Assembly (NCBI GenBank): GCA_031272715.1
Contig: JAISTH010000067.1
Coordinates: 1-57,232, forward strand
From: Desulfovibrio sp.
GTDB lineage: Bacteria > Desulfobacterota > Desulfovibrionia > Desulfovibrionales > Desulfovibrionaceae
Direction of reading: 5' to 3'
Length of the DNA stretch: 57,232 bases
The notes below the pieces were generated by a model. It was not told the DNA's origin. It was given only the letters and a program-made list of their open reading frames with translations, and did no database searches. Both the position numbers and the translations under genes were made by a program. Below are positions 37,866 through 49,313 of this stretch, piece after piece (the first letter of the stretch is position 1; each line of letters begins with the position of its first letter).

Positions 37866-38360
37866 TCAACCGGTCCGACGTCGGCGCAGTCCCGCGAACA
37901 GGGCCAGCACCGCCTCCCCGTATAGATCCTCGCTCCGCGTCCGCAAGACATCGAGCAGTCTCCTCGCTTCGCCTTCCGTCAGGCACCGCAGGCGCCTGTG
38001 GTCTCGTCTTGGCAAGGTCAGGCACTTCACCGGGCAAGCGTGGAAGACGATACCATGAGCCCTTGCGCGGTTCCAGACCGCCGAGACGAGTCCGCATGCT
38101 CTTCTGGGTCTTCGGGAGCAGCCCCTCCGCCGCAGGGTCGCCACGAGTCGCTCCATCGCCGCCAGATCGATCTCCTGCAGCGGGATGTCGCCAAGGGCCG
38201 GCTTCGACCACTTCTCGTAGTTCCTTATGTCCGTTCGGAGCGTCCCGGGAGCCTTGTGCTGCACAGTCGGCCAGCACCGTTCCTCCCAGAACCGGGAAAA
38301 GCCGAGTTTCTCCTTGGCATCGCCATCGTCCGCGGCTTGCGGGCGGCATCTTCGTTCCTT
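37866..38360 (-). pseudogene. Tyrosine recombinase (phage integrase) remnant
   Basis: In one minus-strand frame a core-binding domain is readable (FSRFWEERCWPTVQHKAPGT, TDIRNYEKWSKPALGDIPLQ, then ERLVATLRRRG), followed by the start of the catalytic domain: LTEGEARRLLDVL and LALFAGLR. The catalytic Arg region (AGLRxGE) is then lost to RRRTG and a stop, and no HxxR or catalytic Tyr follows. Upstream residues are split among frames. GC content matches the core more than the AT-rich genes. It is likely the dead integrase of the element that brought in part of the island. Confidence 0.7.
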
Positions 38361-38537
38361 TCGGCCTCGTTCCCGTCATCCCGTTCCCGCCGTTCCTTCG
38401 GCGTCCGTCGATCGGTGCTCTCCATGGGACCACTCCTGCCTTCGTCGGGCCATGCGCCAACGCTCTTGGCGAAGCCGATGTGAAACCCGCCGTCATCCGC
38501 ATCCTTGGCATCGTTCCACGCCTGCGACGACCAGGCT

Positions 38538-40019
38538 TCAGCTGCGCCCGTAGCGGTCCTCGTACCGCTCTATGTCGTCCTCGCCGAGGTAGCTGCCGCT
38601 CTGCACCTCGATGACCTCCAGGGGGAGCTTCCCGGGATTGTACAGCCTGTGCCGCAGTCCCAGCGGGATGTACACGGACTCGTCCTCGTGGAGCAGGCGG
38701 TCCTCCTCCTCTATGGTGACGCGCCCCGTCCCGTGCACCACGACCCAGTGCTCGGCCCGATGGTAGTGCCGCTGGAGGGACAGCTGCGCCCCGGGATTGA
38801 GCATGATGCGCTTCACCTGGAACCGCTCCCCAAGCACCAGGGTCTCGTACCAGCCCCAGGGACGGAACACCCGCAGATGGATGTCCTTCTCGTCCCGGCC
38901 GTCGGCGGCCAGGCGCTGCACCAGCGTCTTCACGGCCTGGGACTTGTCCTTGTCGGCCACCAGCACGGCGTCGGCCGTCTCCACCACCACCACGTTGTCC
39001 AGCCCCAGCACCGCCACCAGACGGCCGCTGGAATGGATGTAGCTCGACCTCGTCTGCTCGGCGAGAACGTCCCCCACACACACGTTCGCGGCCTCGTCCT
39101 TGTCCGACGCATCGTAGACGGCATCCCAGGCCCCGAGATCGCTCCAGCCCGCCTCAAGGCCCACCATGGCGGCGTATTCCGTCTTCTCCATCACCGCATA
39201 GTCGATGGAATCCGCAGGACACGCCCGGAACGCCTCCTCCCCCACCCGCAGAAAATCCATGTCCGCGCTCCGGCCCTCGAAGGCGAGCCCGGTCAGCCGG
39301 TGTATCTCCGGGGCGTGGACGGCGAGTTCCGCGAGGTAGCGATCGGCCCGGAAGAGGAACATGCCGCTGTTCCAGCAGTAGCCGCCCTGGGAGAACATCC
39401 TCTCCGCCGTCTCGCGGTCGGGCTTCTCCACGAAGCGCTGGACCTTCCAGCCGCCGGCGAGAGGCTCTCCCTGTTTCAGCCAGCCGTAGCCGCTTTCCGG
39501 AGAGGTCGGCACGATGCCGAAGGTCACGAGATACCCGTCCCTGGCGATGTCGGCGGCCTTCGCGGCGGCGGCGGCGAAGGCCGCCACGTCCTTGATCACG
39601 TGGTCGGAAGGCAGGACCAGCAGCATCGTCCCTTCGTCACGGGACAGAGCGCCTTCGGCCCGGGTGATCTCGGCTTCGGCGAGCATCGTCCCTTCGTCAC
39701 GGGACAGAGAGATGTCGGTCAGGGCGCGGCATGCCACGGCAATGGCCGGCGCCGTGTTGCGTCCCACGGGTTCCAGCAGGACCTTCCCGTCCGTCGCGTG
39801 CCCGGCGGCCTGGAGTTGCGCGGCGGCGAAGAAGCGCTGCTCCTCGTTGCAGACCACCAACGGGGATTCGAGGCCGGGCAGGGCGCGCAGACGCTCGAGG
39901 GTGTCGGAGAACAGCGTCCTCCCGCCCAGGTCCATGAACTGTTTCGGATACAGCTTCCTCGACAGCGGCCACAGTCTGGTGCCCGCCCCGCCACACAGGA
40001 TCACAGGGCATATCGCCAC
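38538..40019 (-). CDS. manC: Mannose-1-phosphate guanylyltransferase / mannose-6-phosphate isomerase
   Basis: Bifunctional enzyme making GDP-mannose for surface polysaccharides. The 493-residue protein has the nucleotidyltransferase signature LCGGAGTRLWPLSR (about residues 8-21), the pyrophosphorylase motif FVEKPD, and a C-terminal cupin isomerase part (PWGWYETL; LSLQRHYHRAEHW). Residues about 104-132 contain an in-frame tandem duplication: a 28-base unit at 39622-39649 recurs exactly at 39682-39709, giving SRDEGTML twice and adding about 20 residues just before the LLVLPSDHVI strand. The SPOR gene lies 18 bases upstream on the same strand. Confidence 0.93.
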   Translation of the reverse strand: MAICPVILCGGAGTRLWPLSRKLYPKQFMDLGGRTLFSDTLERLRALPGLESPLVVCNEEQRFFAAAQLQAAGHATDGKVLLEPVGRNTAPAIAVACRALTDISLSRDEGTMLAEAEITRAEGALSRDEGTMLLVLPSDHVIKDVAAFAAAAAKAADIARDGYLVTFGIVPTSPESGYGWLKQGEPLAGGWKVQRFVEKPDRETAERMFSQGGYCWNSGMFLFRADRYLAELAVHAPEIHRLTGLAFEGRSADMDFLRVGEEAFRACPADSIDYAVMEKTEYAAMVGLEAGWSDLGAWDAVYDASDKDEAANVCVGDVLAEQTRSSYIHSSGRLVAVLGLDNVVVVETADAVLVADKDKSQAVKTLVQRLAADGRDEKDIHLRVFRPWGWYETLVLGERFQVKRIMLNPGAQLSLQRHYHRAEHWVVVHGTGRVTIEEEDRLLHEDESVYIPLGLRHRLYNPGKLPLEVIEVQSGSYLGEDDIERYEDRYGRS

Positions 40020-40037
40020 GTTGTTCCTCCGAAAGGA

Positions 40038-40766
40038 CTATTGCTGTTTGACCAGTTTGCGGCCGCGCAGGATGGGCTTCCCGAGGTGGAGGGCCTCCGT
40101 CGTCTGGGCGACCTCCTCGGCGCGCGCCTCGTCGCCGCGCATGAGTATGTACACCACGTACATCTTGCCCTCCCGCTTCATTTGCGTGCGGAATCCGCGT
40201 CCCTCCAGCCGCTGCCGGAGCCCGTCCCCGCTCCCTTCGTCCTTGTAGGCCGCCACCTGGAACACGAAGTCGTACATTTTGCCTTGGACGCGCCCTTTCT
40301 CGGTGGTCGTGATGACCGGCGCTTCGGGGGCCGCGCCAGGAGGCGCGGCTCTTGTCCCGGGTGCGGTTCCGGGCGCCGTTCCGGCCGCAGGATTCGAACC
40401 GGGGGCGGCATCGGCTCCAGGCGTCGTCTGCGGTCCCGGGGGCGTCTGGCCCGGAGCCGCAGGAACCGGCCTGCGTCCGCGACCTCCTGCCTCGTCCCGA
40501 AGGGCCTGCACGTATCCCAGTTCCTCCGGCGGCAACACCCCGCCCTTGGCGGCTTCCGACTCCTCCTGCTTCCGCCCCTCCACCACGATGCTGTTCTGAC
40601 GTTGCGACGAGGCGCTGTCGCGGCCCTGCATGACGCCATACAGGTACGCCAGCGCCATGGCCGCCACCACGCAGACGCATATCGCCAGCACCGAAGAGAG
40701 GGGGAGGCGCAGGGTCCGTTTCGATGGGCTATGTTCGGGGACGTCGGACAGGGAAACGTTTTTCAT
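40038..40766 (-). CDS. SPOR-domain membrane protein
   Basis: A 242-residue protein with a short cytoplasmic N-terminus, one membrane segment (about residues 24-44), a Pro/Ala/Gly-rich periplasmic spacer (about 90-150) and a C-terminal SPOR domain (about 160-240, starting YDFVFQVAAYKDEGSGDGL). SPOR domains bind denuded glycan strands at the division septum, so it probably acts in envelope division or remodelling. It is followed 18 bases later by manC. Confidence 0.8.
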   Translation of the reverse strand: MKNVSLSDVPEHSPSKRTLRLPLSSVLAICVCVVAAMALAYLYGVMQGRDSASSQRQNSIVVEGRKQEESEAAKGGVLPPEELGYVQALRDEAGGRGRRPVPAAPGQTPPGPQTTPGADAAPGSNPAAGTAPGTAPGTRAAPPGAAPEAPVITTTEKGRVQGKMYDFVFQVAAYKDEGSGDGLRQRLEGRGFRTQMKREGKMYVVYILMRGDEARAEEVAQTTEALHLGKPILRGRKLVKQQ

Positions 40767-40986
40767 GAAGAGATCTCGTCAAGCCGTGAGAAGGCGCCCC
40801 TTCCGCCATGTCCCGCCGGAGAGGGGCGAGAGGACCGACCCGATCCCCCGCGCCGTCCGGGGAGGGACGGGGCATGCCGGGGACGAAGCCGGACCGGCGG
40901 ACGCGCGTCCCCACATGTTGCCGGGCGGACGGGCCGGACCGCGTCTTCCGGAAGGATCCGCCCGTTCCGGCGCGCATCCTCGCCGC

Positions 40987-41757
40987 CTACGCCTCCCGGC
41001 GGAGCAGGAGCCACATCCCCACCAGGAAGAGGGGAATGCACAGCGTCTGCCCCATCGTCAGCCAGCCGAACGCCAGATATCCCAGTTGCGGATCCGGCAC
41101 CCGGACGAATTCCACGGCGAATCGCGCCACGGCATAGCCCGTGGCGAAAAGCCCCGAGACGGCGCCGACCTTGCGGGGCTTCGCCGAATACGCCCACACC
41201 AGCGCGAAAAGGAGGATACCCTCCAGCGTCGCCTCGTACAACTGGGACGGGTGGCGGGGGAGGGGCCCTGCGCCGGGGAAAAGCACGCCCCAGGGAAGGT
41301 CGGTCGTGCTTCCCCAGAGTTCCCCGTTGATGAAGTTGCCCAGCCGTCCCAGAAATATCCCTGGTGGCACCAGGGGTGCCACGAAGTCCGACACGGCGAG
41401 GAAGGGGAGTCCCCTGTTGCGGGCGAAATACCAGAATGCGGCGAGAACCCCCAGCAGGCCCCCGTGGAAGGACATCCCGCCGTTCCACAGGCGCAGGATC
41501 TCCGAGGGGTGCTCGATGTAGATCGAGAGGTCGTAGAAGAGGACGTAGCCGAGACGGCCGCCGAGGATGACCCCCACCATGGCGCAGGTGAGCAGGTCGT
41601 CCACTTCGGATTTCGGCCACTGTCCCTTGGACCGTGCCGCCCGCCAGCGTCCCAGCGCCCAGCCGACCACGAAGCTCGCCAGGTACATGAAGCCGTACCA
41701 GCGCACGTGGAAGGAACCGATGGAGAAGGCGATGGGGTTGATGTCGTGGACGATCAT
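40987..41757 (-). CDS. lgt: Prolipoprotein diacylglyceryl transferase
   Basis: Inner-membrane enzyme that transfers diacylglycerol to the lipobox cysteine of preprolipoproteins. The 256-residue protein has about seven membrane segments and the Lgt signature [17 protein letters not shown], as well as [11 protein letters not shown] and the HPSQLYEA region. The ATG overlaps the moaC stop (ATGA), so translation is coupled. The pairing with lolCD elsewhere in the window shows a complete lipoprotein route, though not one operon. Confidence 0.95.
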   Translation of the reverse strand: MIVHDINPIAFSIGSFHVRWYGFMYLASFVVGWALGRWRAARSKGQWPKSEVDDLLTCAMVGVILGGRLGYVLFYDLSIYIEHPSEILRLWNGGMSFHGGLLGVLAAFWYFARNRGLPFLAVSDFVAPLVPPGIFLGRLGNFINGELWGSTTDLPWGVLFPGAGPLPRHPSQLYEATLEGILLFALVWAYSAKPRKVGAVSGLFATGYAVARFAVEFVRVPDPQLGYLAFGWLTMGQTLCIPLFLVGMWLLLRREA

Positions 41758-42326
41758 GGAGCGGGCGCGCCTTTCATGGAGACTCCGGAAGACTCGATGG
41801 TGGAGGAAGACTCGATGACGGAGGAAAGCTCTATGGAGGAAGGGGGGAGGAACCCTTCGGCGTTGTAGGTTCCGCGCCGTCCGCCGCTCTTGTGGAGCAG
41901 CCGCACGTCGCGGATGACGATGTCCCGCTGCACGGCCTTGCACATGTCGTAGATGGTGGCCGCCGCCACCTGGGCCGCGACGATGGCCTCCATCTCCACG
42001 CCCGTGGGGCCGGTGCACCGTGCCTCGGTCTGGATGCGCACCGTGTCGCCCTCGATGCAAAAGTCCACGTCAACGAAGCTCAGGGGCAGCGGGTGGCACA
42101 GGGGGATGAGTTCCCCCGTCCGCTTGGCGGCGAGGATGCCCGCGACCTTGGCGCAGGCGAGCACGTCCCCCTTGGGCAGGGCCTTGCGGCGCAGCAGGTC
42201 CATGGTGGCCGGCGCAAGCTCCACGATGGCGCCCGCGATGGCGCGGCGGGCGGTGGAGTGCTTCCCTCCCACGTCCACCATGGTCATGGAGCCCTGGGCG
42301 TCGATGTGCGTAAGCTTCTCTTCCAT
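41754..42326 (-). CDS. moaC: Cyclic pyranopterin monophosphate synthase MoaC
   Basis: Second step of molybdopterin synthesis, acting on the MoaA product. The 190-residue protein has the MoaC motifs [38 protein letters not shown] and a YDMCKA helix, then KSGG. Residues about 160-190 are an unusual Ser/Glu-rich tail with two IESS repeats, beyond the usual length of about 160. ATG at 42326 is preferred over an upstream extension that looks non-coding. lgt is coupled downstream. Confidence 0.95.
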   Translation of the reverse strand: MEEKLTHIDAQGSMTMVDVGGKHSTARRAIAGAIVELAPATMDLLRRKALPKGDVLACAKVAGILAAKRTGELIPLCHPLPLSFVDVDFCIEGDTVRIQTEARCTGPTGVEMEAIVAAQVAAATIYDMCKAVQRDIVIRDVRLLHKSGGRRGTYNAEGFLPPSSIELSSVIESSSTIESSGVSMKGAPAP

Positions 42327-42506
42327 GCCGTCTGCTTGGGGGGTGGTTCCAGGGGATCCGAACGGGGGCGGGCGTCTGCCCAATAGAATAGACCATCTCG
42401 TGGGCCGGGACAAGCCGCGGATCCTCCCTTCCCGCCAGCGGGGCCGCAGGCCGTGGCCGAAACGGCGCGGACCGCGCAGACCCGGACAGAACGCCCTCCG
42501 GAAACG

Positions 42507-42534
42507 GAAAGGGCCCTCCGAGGAGGGCCCTTTC
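42507..42534 (-). terminator. Intrinsic terminator of groESL
   Basis: AAAGGGCCCTCC pairs with GGAGGGCCCTTT, about 30 bases past the groEL stop. The arms supply an A/T-rich base on both strands, so it can act in both directions. Confidence 0.75.
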
Positions 42535-42565
42535 GCTGTTCGCTATTGGCGAGGCGCCATGCGGC

Positions 42566-44269
<1,704 letters not shown>

Positions 44270-44557
44270 CTAGTCGATGATGGCGAGGATGTCGTCCTCG
44301 CGCATCACGAGGTGCTCCACGCCGTCCAGCTTGACTTCGGTGCCGGCGTACTTGTTGAAGAGGACCTCGTTGCCCTCCTGCACCGCCATGGCAACGCGGG
44401 TGCCGTTGTCCGCCACCTTCCCGGGCCCGACCGCGACGACCTTGCCCTTGGAGGGCTTTTCCTTGGCCGTGTCGGGGATGTAGAGGCCCCCGGCGGTCTT
44501 CTCTTCGGATTCGAGGCGTTTGACCAACACACGGTCGTTGAGGGGTTTCAGCTTCAT
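44270..44557 (-). CDS. groES: Co-chaperonin GroES
   Basis: Heptameric lid of the GroEL chamber. The 95-residue product has the GroES fold motifs [11 protein letters not shown] at the N-terminus, the mobile loop [19 protein letters not shown] and the [16 protein letters not shown] strand. GGAGG lies before the ATG at 44557. I looked for a CIRCE operator or a clear sigma32 promoter upstream and saw neither. Confidence 0.99.
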   Translation of the reverse strand: MKLKPLNDRVLVKRLESEEKTAGGLYIPDTAKEKPSKGKVVAVGPGKVADNGTRVAMAVQEGNEVLFNKYAGTEVKLDGVEHLVMREDDILAIID

Positions 44558-45004
44558 AACAACAAATCCTCCGTGGAATTAGTATTGCCTATCGGCACTG
44601 CGGCGGACCCGCAGGCGGCCCGCCGAAAATTGGTACACGTCCTGGACCTGAGCAGACGCGTTTCGTCGGCCGGTCCGGTACAGGCATAGAGATAAGTCCG
44701 CCTTGGCGTTTGGGAAGGGGGGGAGGCAAAATTTTTTTTGGAAGACCCTGGGATCGGCCGTGGAGGCCGATTTCCGGGAGCCTGGGTCCGGGGCGCGGGA
44801 TCCGGGATGGATGGAGGGGATGGGGACCGACCGGGGGGACGAGGGCGAGAGGACATCCCCGTGTCGGTGGAATCGACTCTTCGAGGGAAATGTCCCGCCC
44901 CCCGCGAAGGCGTATAGCCGCCCCCCGGTCGACGACGATCTTGCGGGAAGCATGGACGCCTGGCCTGGAAGGCCCGGACTCGGTCCCGGAAAGGACGGGC
45001 CCCC
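44558..45004. other. Region upstream of groES, no gene seen
   Basis: About 450 bases between the ACT-protein terminator and groES. It includes a palindromic CGGCCGTGGAGGCCG block near 44755 next to a T8 run, and must contain the groESL promoter, which I could not identify with confidence. Confidence 0.5.
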
Positions 45005-45041
45005 GGAAACGACGAGGGGCCCCGGTGTCCGGAGCCCCTCG
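45005..45041 (-). terminator. Terminator-like hairpin after the ACT-protein gene
   Basis: On the minus strand CGAGGGGCTCCGG pairs with CCGGGGCCCCTCG, followed by TCGTTTCC. The T-run is weak. Confidence 0.5.
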
Positions 45042-45065
45042 CCGCGCATGCGCACGGGCGCGGCG

Positions 45066-45497
45066 TCAAATGGTGCAAAGCGTGTCGCCGGGGATGATGG
45101 TGAAGCCCTCCGCCTGCAGCACTTCCACGGCCCTGTCGACCTTGTCGAAGCGGAAGATCATCACGGCGCTATCCTTGGCCCGCTGGACGAAGGCGTACAT
45201 GTACTCCACGTTGATCCCGTGCTTCGAGACCATATCCAGCACGGCGTGGAGCCCCCCGGGCCTGTCGGAGACCTCCACCGCGACCACGCTGGTGCGTCCC
45301 AGGGTGAAGCCCTTCTCCTTCAGCACCGACTGGGCCTTGGCGTTGTCGCAGACGATCATGCGCAGTATCCCGAAGTCGGACGTGTCCGCCAGGGAAAGGG
45401 CCCGGATGTTGATGCCCGCATCGGCCAGTATCTTGGTGACCTCCGCAAGGCGCCCCGTGCGGTTTTCCAGGAAGACGGAGAGTTGCTCGGCTTTCAT
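45066..45497 (-). CDS. Tandem ACT-domain protein
   Basis: A 143-residue protein made of two ACT domains (about residues 3-68 and 72-140), each starting with the typical pattern (LSVFLENRTGRLAEVTKILA; VSDRPGGLHAVLDMVSKHG). Such stand-alone double-ACT proteins bind amino acids and act as regulators; close homologues often sit beside phenylacetate-CoA ligase genes, which is not the case here. The tatA gene lies 81 bases upstream on the same strand. Confidence 0.9.
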   Translation of the reverse strand: MKAEQLSVFLENRTGRLAEVTKILADAGINIRALSLADTSDFGILRMIVCDNAKAQSVLKEKGFTLGRTSVVAVEVSDRPGGLHAVLDMVSKHGINVEYMYAFVQRAKDSAVMIFRFDKVDRAVEVLQAEGFTIIPGDTLCTI

Positions 45498-45578
45498 TTT
45501 TTATAGTCCTTGCGAGATGTGCCGTTGCACGGAGAAGGGGGCGCATGCCGTCCCGGGACGGGCGCGGCCGCGACCTCC

Positions 45579-45779
45579 CTAGGCCTTGGACACCTTTTCC
45601 TCCGTGGCGTTCCTGCCCGGAGGGGTGATGTCGATCTCGTCGGGTTCCGTGGTCGCGCGACGGAAGTTGCGGATGGCCCGACCGAGCCCCCCGCCGATCT
45701 CGGGCAGCCTCTTGGCCCCGAAGACCAGCAGGACCACCACGAGGATGAGCAGCAGTTCCTGCATGCCGATGCCGAACAT
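45579..45779 (-). CDS. tatA: Twin-arginine translocase subunit TatA/E
   Basis: Pore-forming subunit of the Tat system that exports folded proteins. The 66-residue product has one N-terminal membrane helix (about residues 5-21), the [14 protein letters not shown] hinge and the amphipathic helix [11 protein letters not shown], then a charged tail. No tatB or tatC is adjacent. Confidence 0.95.
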   Translation of the reverse strand: MFGIGMQELLLILVVVLLVFGAKRLPEIGGGLGRAIRNFRRATTEPDEIDITPPGRNATEEKVSKA

Positions 45780-45995
45780 TGTGGTCGCCTCCCTTGCGCG
45801 TCGCCCCGTCCGCCGAAGCCGGGATCGCGCGATGCCGTGCCTTGCGCGGACGTCCGGCCCTTGACGCGGACCGGGAACCGCCCGGCGGCCGGGACATCCC
45901 CGGCGCGGTCGGTCCCGCGTCCCAATCTATACCTTGGGGCGGCCTCCCGGTCAAGGACGCCAACAGGAACGTCCTCCCATGTGGCCCCTCGCCCC

Positions 45996-46871
45996 CTAGC
46001 GCCGACGCTTCGCCTTCACCGCCTTCCGCACGCCGCCCCGTTCCCCCATCGACAACAGCCGCCGCACGGCATCGTCCCGCCGATCCTTGTTCCGGGCCCC
46101 CAGCACCACCGCAACCAATCGCTTCCCGCGGCGATTGGCCGTCACGATGATGTTGTAGCCCGAGGCCACGGTCCAGCCGGTCTTCAGCCCGTCCACGCCG
46201 GCCATGCCGCCGTCCAGCAGGGAATTCGTCGCCGAGTGCATGCGCCCCCTGTACCGGAAGAAGGTCAGGCCGTGGATGTTGCGCGCCCCGGGGTGCGTCC
46301 GCAGATAGGCCCGGGCAAGGGTGGCCATGTCGCGGGCGCTGGTCTTCTGCCCCTCCGCCGGAAGTCCCGTGGGATTCCTGAACACGGTGTTCCGCATCCC
46401 CAGCATCCTGGCCTTGGCGTTCATCTGGGTCACGAAGCGTGAGACGCTCCCGCCGATGTATTCCGCGACGGCCATGGCGGCGTCGTTCCCGGAGGCCACG
46501 GCCGTCCCCGTGAGCAGCTGCAGCAGGGTCACCCGGTCCCCCCGGCGCAGATCCATGGAGGACCCCCCCGTGGCCGCGGCGAGCTTGCTGACCTTCACCT
46601 TGTCCTTCAGCCCGACCTTGGATCTCTTGACGGCGTCCATGGCCAGGAACATGGTCATGACCTTGGTCAGCGAGGCCGGGGCCACCGGAGTGTCCGGACG
46701 CTGGGAGTAGTAGATCTGCCCGGAATCGAAGTCGACGCATATGGCCGCGCGGCAGGGCACCGCCCCGTGACAGGGCGTCACGAGGAGAAGGCAGCACAGG
46801 GCCGCAATGCAGACCAGCAGCGACGACGACGCCCGCCACGGCGCCGCCGTCGGTCGGAACCGGACGTTCAT
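45996..46871 (-). CDS. D-alanyl-D-alanine carboxypeptidase (S11, PBP5/6-like)
   Basis: Periplasmic enzyme that trims the terminal D-Ala of peptidoglycan stem peptides. The 291-residue product has a signal peptide (about residues 1-36), active-site Ser67 in SLTK (67-70), SGN (127-129) and a later KTG (in DGLKTGWT). It lacks the long C-terminal amphipathic domain of PBP5 and ends in a very basic tail. Its ATG overlaps the upstream permease stop (ATGA). Confidence 0.92.
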   Translation of the reverse strand: MNVRFRPTAAPWRASSSLLVCIAALCCLLLVTPCHGAVPCRAAICVDFDSGQIYYSQRPDTPVAPASLTKVMTMFLAMDAVKRSKVGLKDKVKVSKLAAATGGSSMDLRRGDRVTLLQLLTGTAVASGNDAAMAVAEYIGGSVSRFVTQMNAKARMLGMRNTVFRNPTGLPAEGQKTSARDMATLARAYLRTHPGARNIHGLTFFRYRGRMHSATNSLLDGGMAGVDGLKTGWTVASGYNIIVTANRRGKRLVAVVLGARNKDRRDDAVRRLLSMGERGGVRKAVKAKRRR

Positions 46872-47986
46872 GAAACTTGCGGAGGACAATAGAAGCGGTT
46901 GCCTTCCTCCACCGCCTGGACGGCGACGGTCAGCAGTATGGGACCGACGATCAGGCCCACGGCGCCGAAGCTGGCGAGCCCGCACAGGATGGCGGTCAGC
47001 AGGACGAAGAAGGGGGCCCGGATGGCCCTTCGGAGGAACAGGGGGCGCAGGATGCTGTCCACGTTGGCCACCACCAGCAGTCCCCAGAGGACGAGTCCCA
47101 CCGCGGCCACGGTCTTGCCCGTGAACCACAGGGACAGGCTCAGGGGGAACCACACGATGGCCGTCCCCACCATGGGGATGGGCGCGGTCAGCGTCGAGAG
47201 CAGACCCCAGAAGGCGGGCTGCTTGAAGCCCGCGACGCCGAAGGCGAATCCGCACAGCACGCCCTGCACCACCGCCACCAGCGCGATCCCCAGCATGATC
47301 CCCCCCAGCGCCCGCTGCAGGGCCTCGATGAACCGCCGGATCACCGCCTGGGGCAGGAAGAGGATGCGGCCCGCCACCCTGCGGATGTTCCGGGAGTAGG
47401 CCACGAAGAGCACGCTCAGGGTGAAGAAGAGGAACGTGGTCCACAGCACGGTCATGGTGCCGCCCAGCACGTCGAGGCTCCTGTTCACCAGCACGCCGGT
47501 GATGTCGGCGAGGAACGCGTCCAGGTCCATGAAGAAGTCCGTGACGATGCGCTCGAGCCTGGGGTATTCGGCCAGCATGGCCCGGCCGTGGTCCATGTAG
47601 ACGGACCACTCCGGAGGTATCTGGAAATTCTGTGACTGGAGCTGGCGCAGCCGCTGCAGGCCCGCGGAGGCCTGCGGCGAGACCAGGAGGACGAGGGCGG
47701 CGAAGGGGGCCATCACCATCAGGATGACGGAGATGGTGTAGAGGGAGATGTGCGCGCCACGGGAGAGGGGGATGAGCAGACGCCGCCGCAGGATCGTCGG
47801 TTTGCGCCGCTCCAGGTTCCTGCGCCACACCCTCGCGCGGTGCTGTATCCTCCGGTAGAGCGGGAGCGTCAGGCAGGCGAAGCAGGCCGCCATGAACACC
47901 GTCACGGGATTCGGCACCAGCAGCAGCGCCAGCGCCACCAACGCGGCGATGTACAGGAGGCGCGACAGGATGACGTGGCGCAGCAT
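46868..47986 (-). CDS. AI-2E family (PerM-like) transporter
   Basis: A 372-residue inner-membrane protein with about eight hydrophobic segments, a large extracytoplasmic region in the middle (about residues 110-170) and the family end with GLIVGPILLTVAVQAVEEG. The family includes TqsA and YdiK; despite its name many members are not known autoinducer exporters. It begins eight bases after greA and overlaps the carboxypeptidase gene, so the three form an operon. Confidence 0.85.
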   Translation of the reverse strand: MLRHVILSRLLYIAALVALALLLVPNPVTVFMAACFACLTLPLYRRIQHRARVWRRNLERRKPTILRRRLLIPLSRGAHISLYTISVILMVMAPFAALVLLVSPQASAGLQRLRQLQSQNFQIPPEWSVYMDHGRAMLAEYPRLERIVTDFFMDLDAFLADITGVLVNRSLDVLGGTMTVLWTTFLFFTLSVLFVAYSRNIRRVAGRILFLPQAVIRRFIEALQRALGGIMLGIALVAVVQGVLCGFAFGVAGFKQPAFWGLLSTLTAPIPMVGTAIVWFPLSLSLWFTGKTVAAVGLVLWGLLVVANVDSILRPLFLRRAIRAPFFVLLTAILCGLASFGAVGLIVGPILLTVAVQAVEEGNRFYCPPQVS

Positions 47987-47994
47987 GGAGGGAC

Positions 47995-48483
47995 TCAGGC
48001 CGACATGCCGCTGCCCTTGAAGGCGACGCTCACGACCTCGTAGGTGACCTTGCCCCGGGGGATGTTCACCGTCACCTCGTCCCCCTCCTCCTTGCCGAGC
48101 AGGGCCTGGCCCACGGGGGACAGGTAGGATATGGACCCCTTCGCGGGCTCGGCCTCGTCGGGGCCGAGGATGGTGTAGACCTTCTCCTCGCCGCTATCCA
48201 CGTCGACGACGGTGACCGTGGCGCCGAAGATGACCTTCTCCCCGCCGAGGCCGTCGAGGTCGACCACGTGGAGCTGGCCCAGCCGCCCCTCGATGTAGTT
48301 GATCCTGGCCTCGGCCATGCCCTGCCGTTCCCTGGCGGCGTCGTACCCGGCGTTCTCGCGCAGGTCTCCCTCCTCCCTGGCCTCCTTGATGGCCTGGATG
48401 ATTTCGGGACGCTCATTCTTCAACCGCTCGAGTTCGTCCTGGAGTTTCTGGAACCCCTGGACGGAGATGGGTATGGCTGGCAT
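47995..48483 (-). CDS. greA: Transcription elongation factor GreA
   Basis: Rescues backtracked RNA polymerase by stimulating transcript cleavage. The 162-residue product has the N-terminal coiled coil (about residues 8-75) with the conserved acidic tip GDLRENAGYDAARERQG and a C-terminal FKBP-like domain (ISYLSPVGQALLGKEEGD). ATG at 48483 has AGAGGTG upstream; an earlier in-frame ATG adds only non-conserved residues. Confidence 0.97.
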   Translation of the reverse strand: MPAIPISVQGFQKLQDELERLKNERPEIIQAIKEAREEGDLRENAGYDAARERQGMAEARINYIEGRLGQLHVVDLDGLGGEKVIFGATVTVVDVDSGEEKVYTILGPDEAEPAKGSISYLSPVGQALLGKEEGDEVTVNIPRGKVTYEVVSVAFKGSGMSA

Positions 48484-49313
48484 GTGCACCTCTGTGACGT
48501 TGTCCGGTTCCATTCCTGCGGAAACCCGGCCGGAAGAGCCTAGTCCCACGGCGCCTTGCGGTCAAGAACCGCGGACGGGGCGGCGCGGAGGGATGGAATC
48601 GGGAACGGGCCTGCAAGGCCCGGCATCGGCCATGGCCGCCTGTCGTGGCCGTTTGCGCCCCGGGTCCCGAAAAAAACGCGACGACGGCGTCCGTTTCCTG
48701 GGAGGACGTGCCAAGGGCGACCCGGGACTCCGGCCGCGTCTCGCCCGGGACCGATGAAGTCGGGAGGCGGTTCCGGAGAACGGACCGGCGCCTCGGGCGT
48801 CGCGAACCAGGGGCCGTTTCGTGGGGATCGCCCCGGTGGCCGCCAGGAAGCCGTCCCCGGCCCGGAGTCCCCGGTCGCCATGCCCCTGCCGGCATTTCGG
48901 ATCCACGCCCCCGAACATCCTGTCCTGTGCGCCGCCAAACACGCGCCCCGCATCCGCCGGACAGGAGAAAACGTCGTCCCCGACTCACTCGGGAAGCGCC
49001 TTCCCCCACGGTCCCTAATCGCATAAAAACCACGGCTTGCACCACATCCGCCGGGGAGTATAGTGTCCCGCTGTTTCCGCTTTGCCGCCGCTTCGGTTCC
49101 TCGTTTTCCGCCCCCGTTCGCCTTTTCTTCCCTCCCCCGGGCACCCTGCGAGGCCTGCACGGAGAAGGCGCGCGGCACGGCATCTTCCGGGACGGAGGCG
49201 GTTCGCCATTTCGTGCGCGGGAACTTCCCCGAGCGGATACCCGGCACCGCGACGCCGCCATCCCCCTGCCCTTCGGGGCGGCCGGAACGGCATCGCCGCA
49301 GTCGAGCTGCATA
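48484..49313. other. Divergent region between greA and the flippase gene
   Basis: About 830 bases without a supportable gene. It contains GC-rich palindromes near 48614-48640 next to an A7 run, and the plus-strand promoter at 49037-49064, which implies a leader of about 240 bases before the flippase GTG. Confidence 0.5.
49037..49064 (+). promoter_or_regulatory. Promoter of the flippase gene
   Basis: TTGCAC (49037-49042), a 16-base spacer and TATAGT (49059-49064). Confidence 0.55.

Noticed and set aside
44558-44700. CIRCE operator or sigma32 promoter before groES
   Set aside because: No TTAGCACTC/GAGTGCTAA pair and no convincing CTTGAAA/CCCCAT pair were visible.
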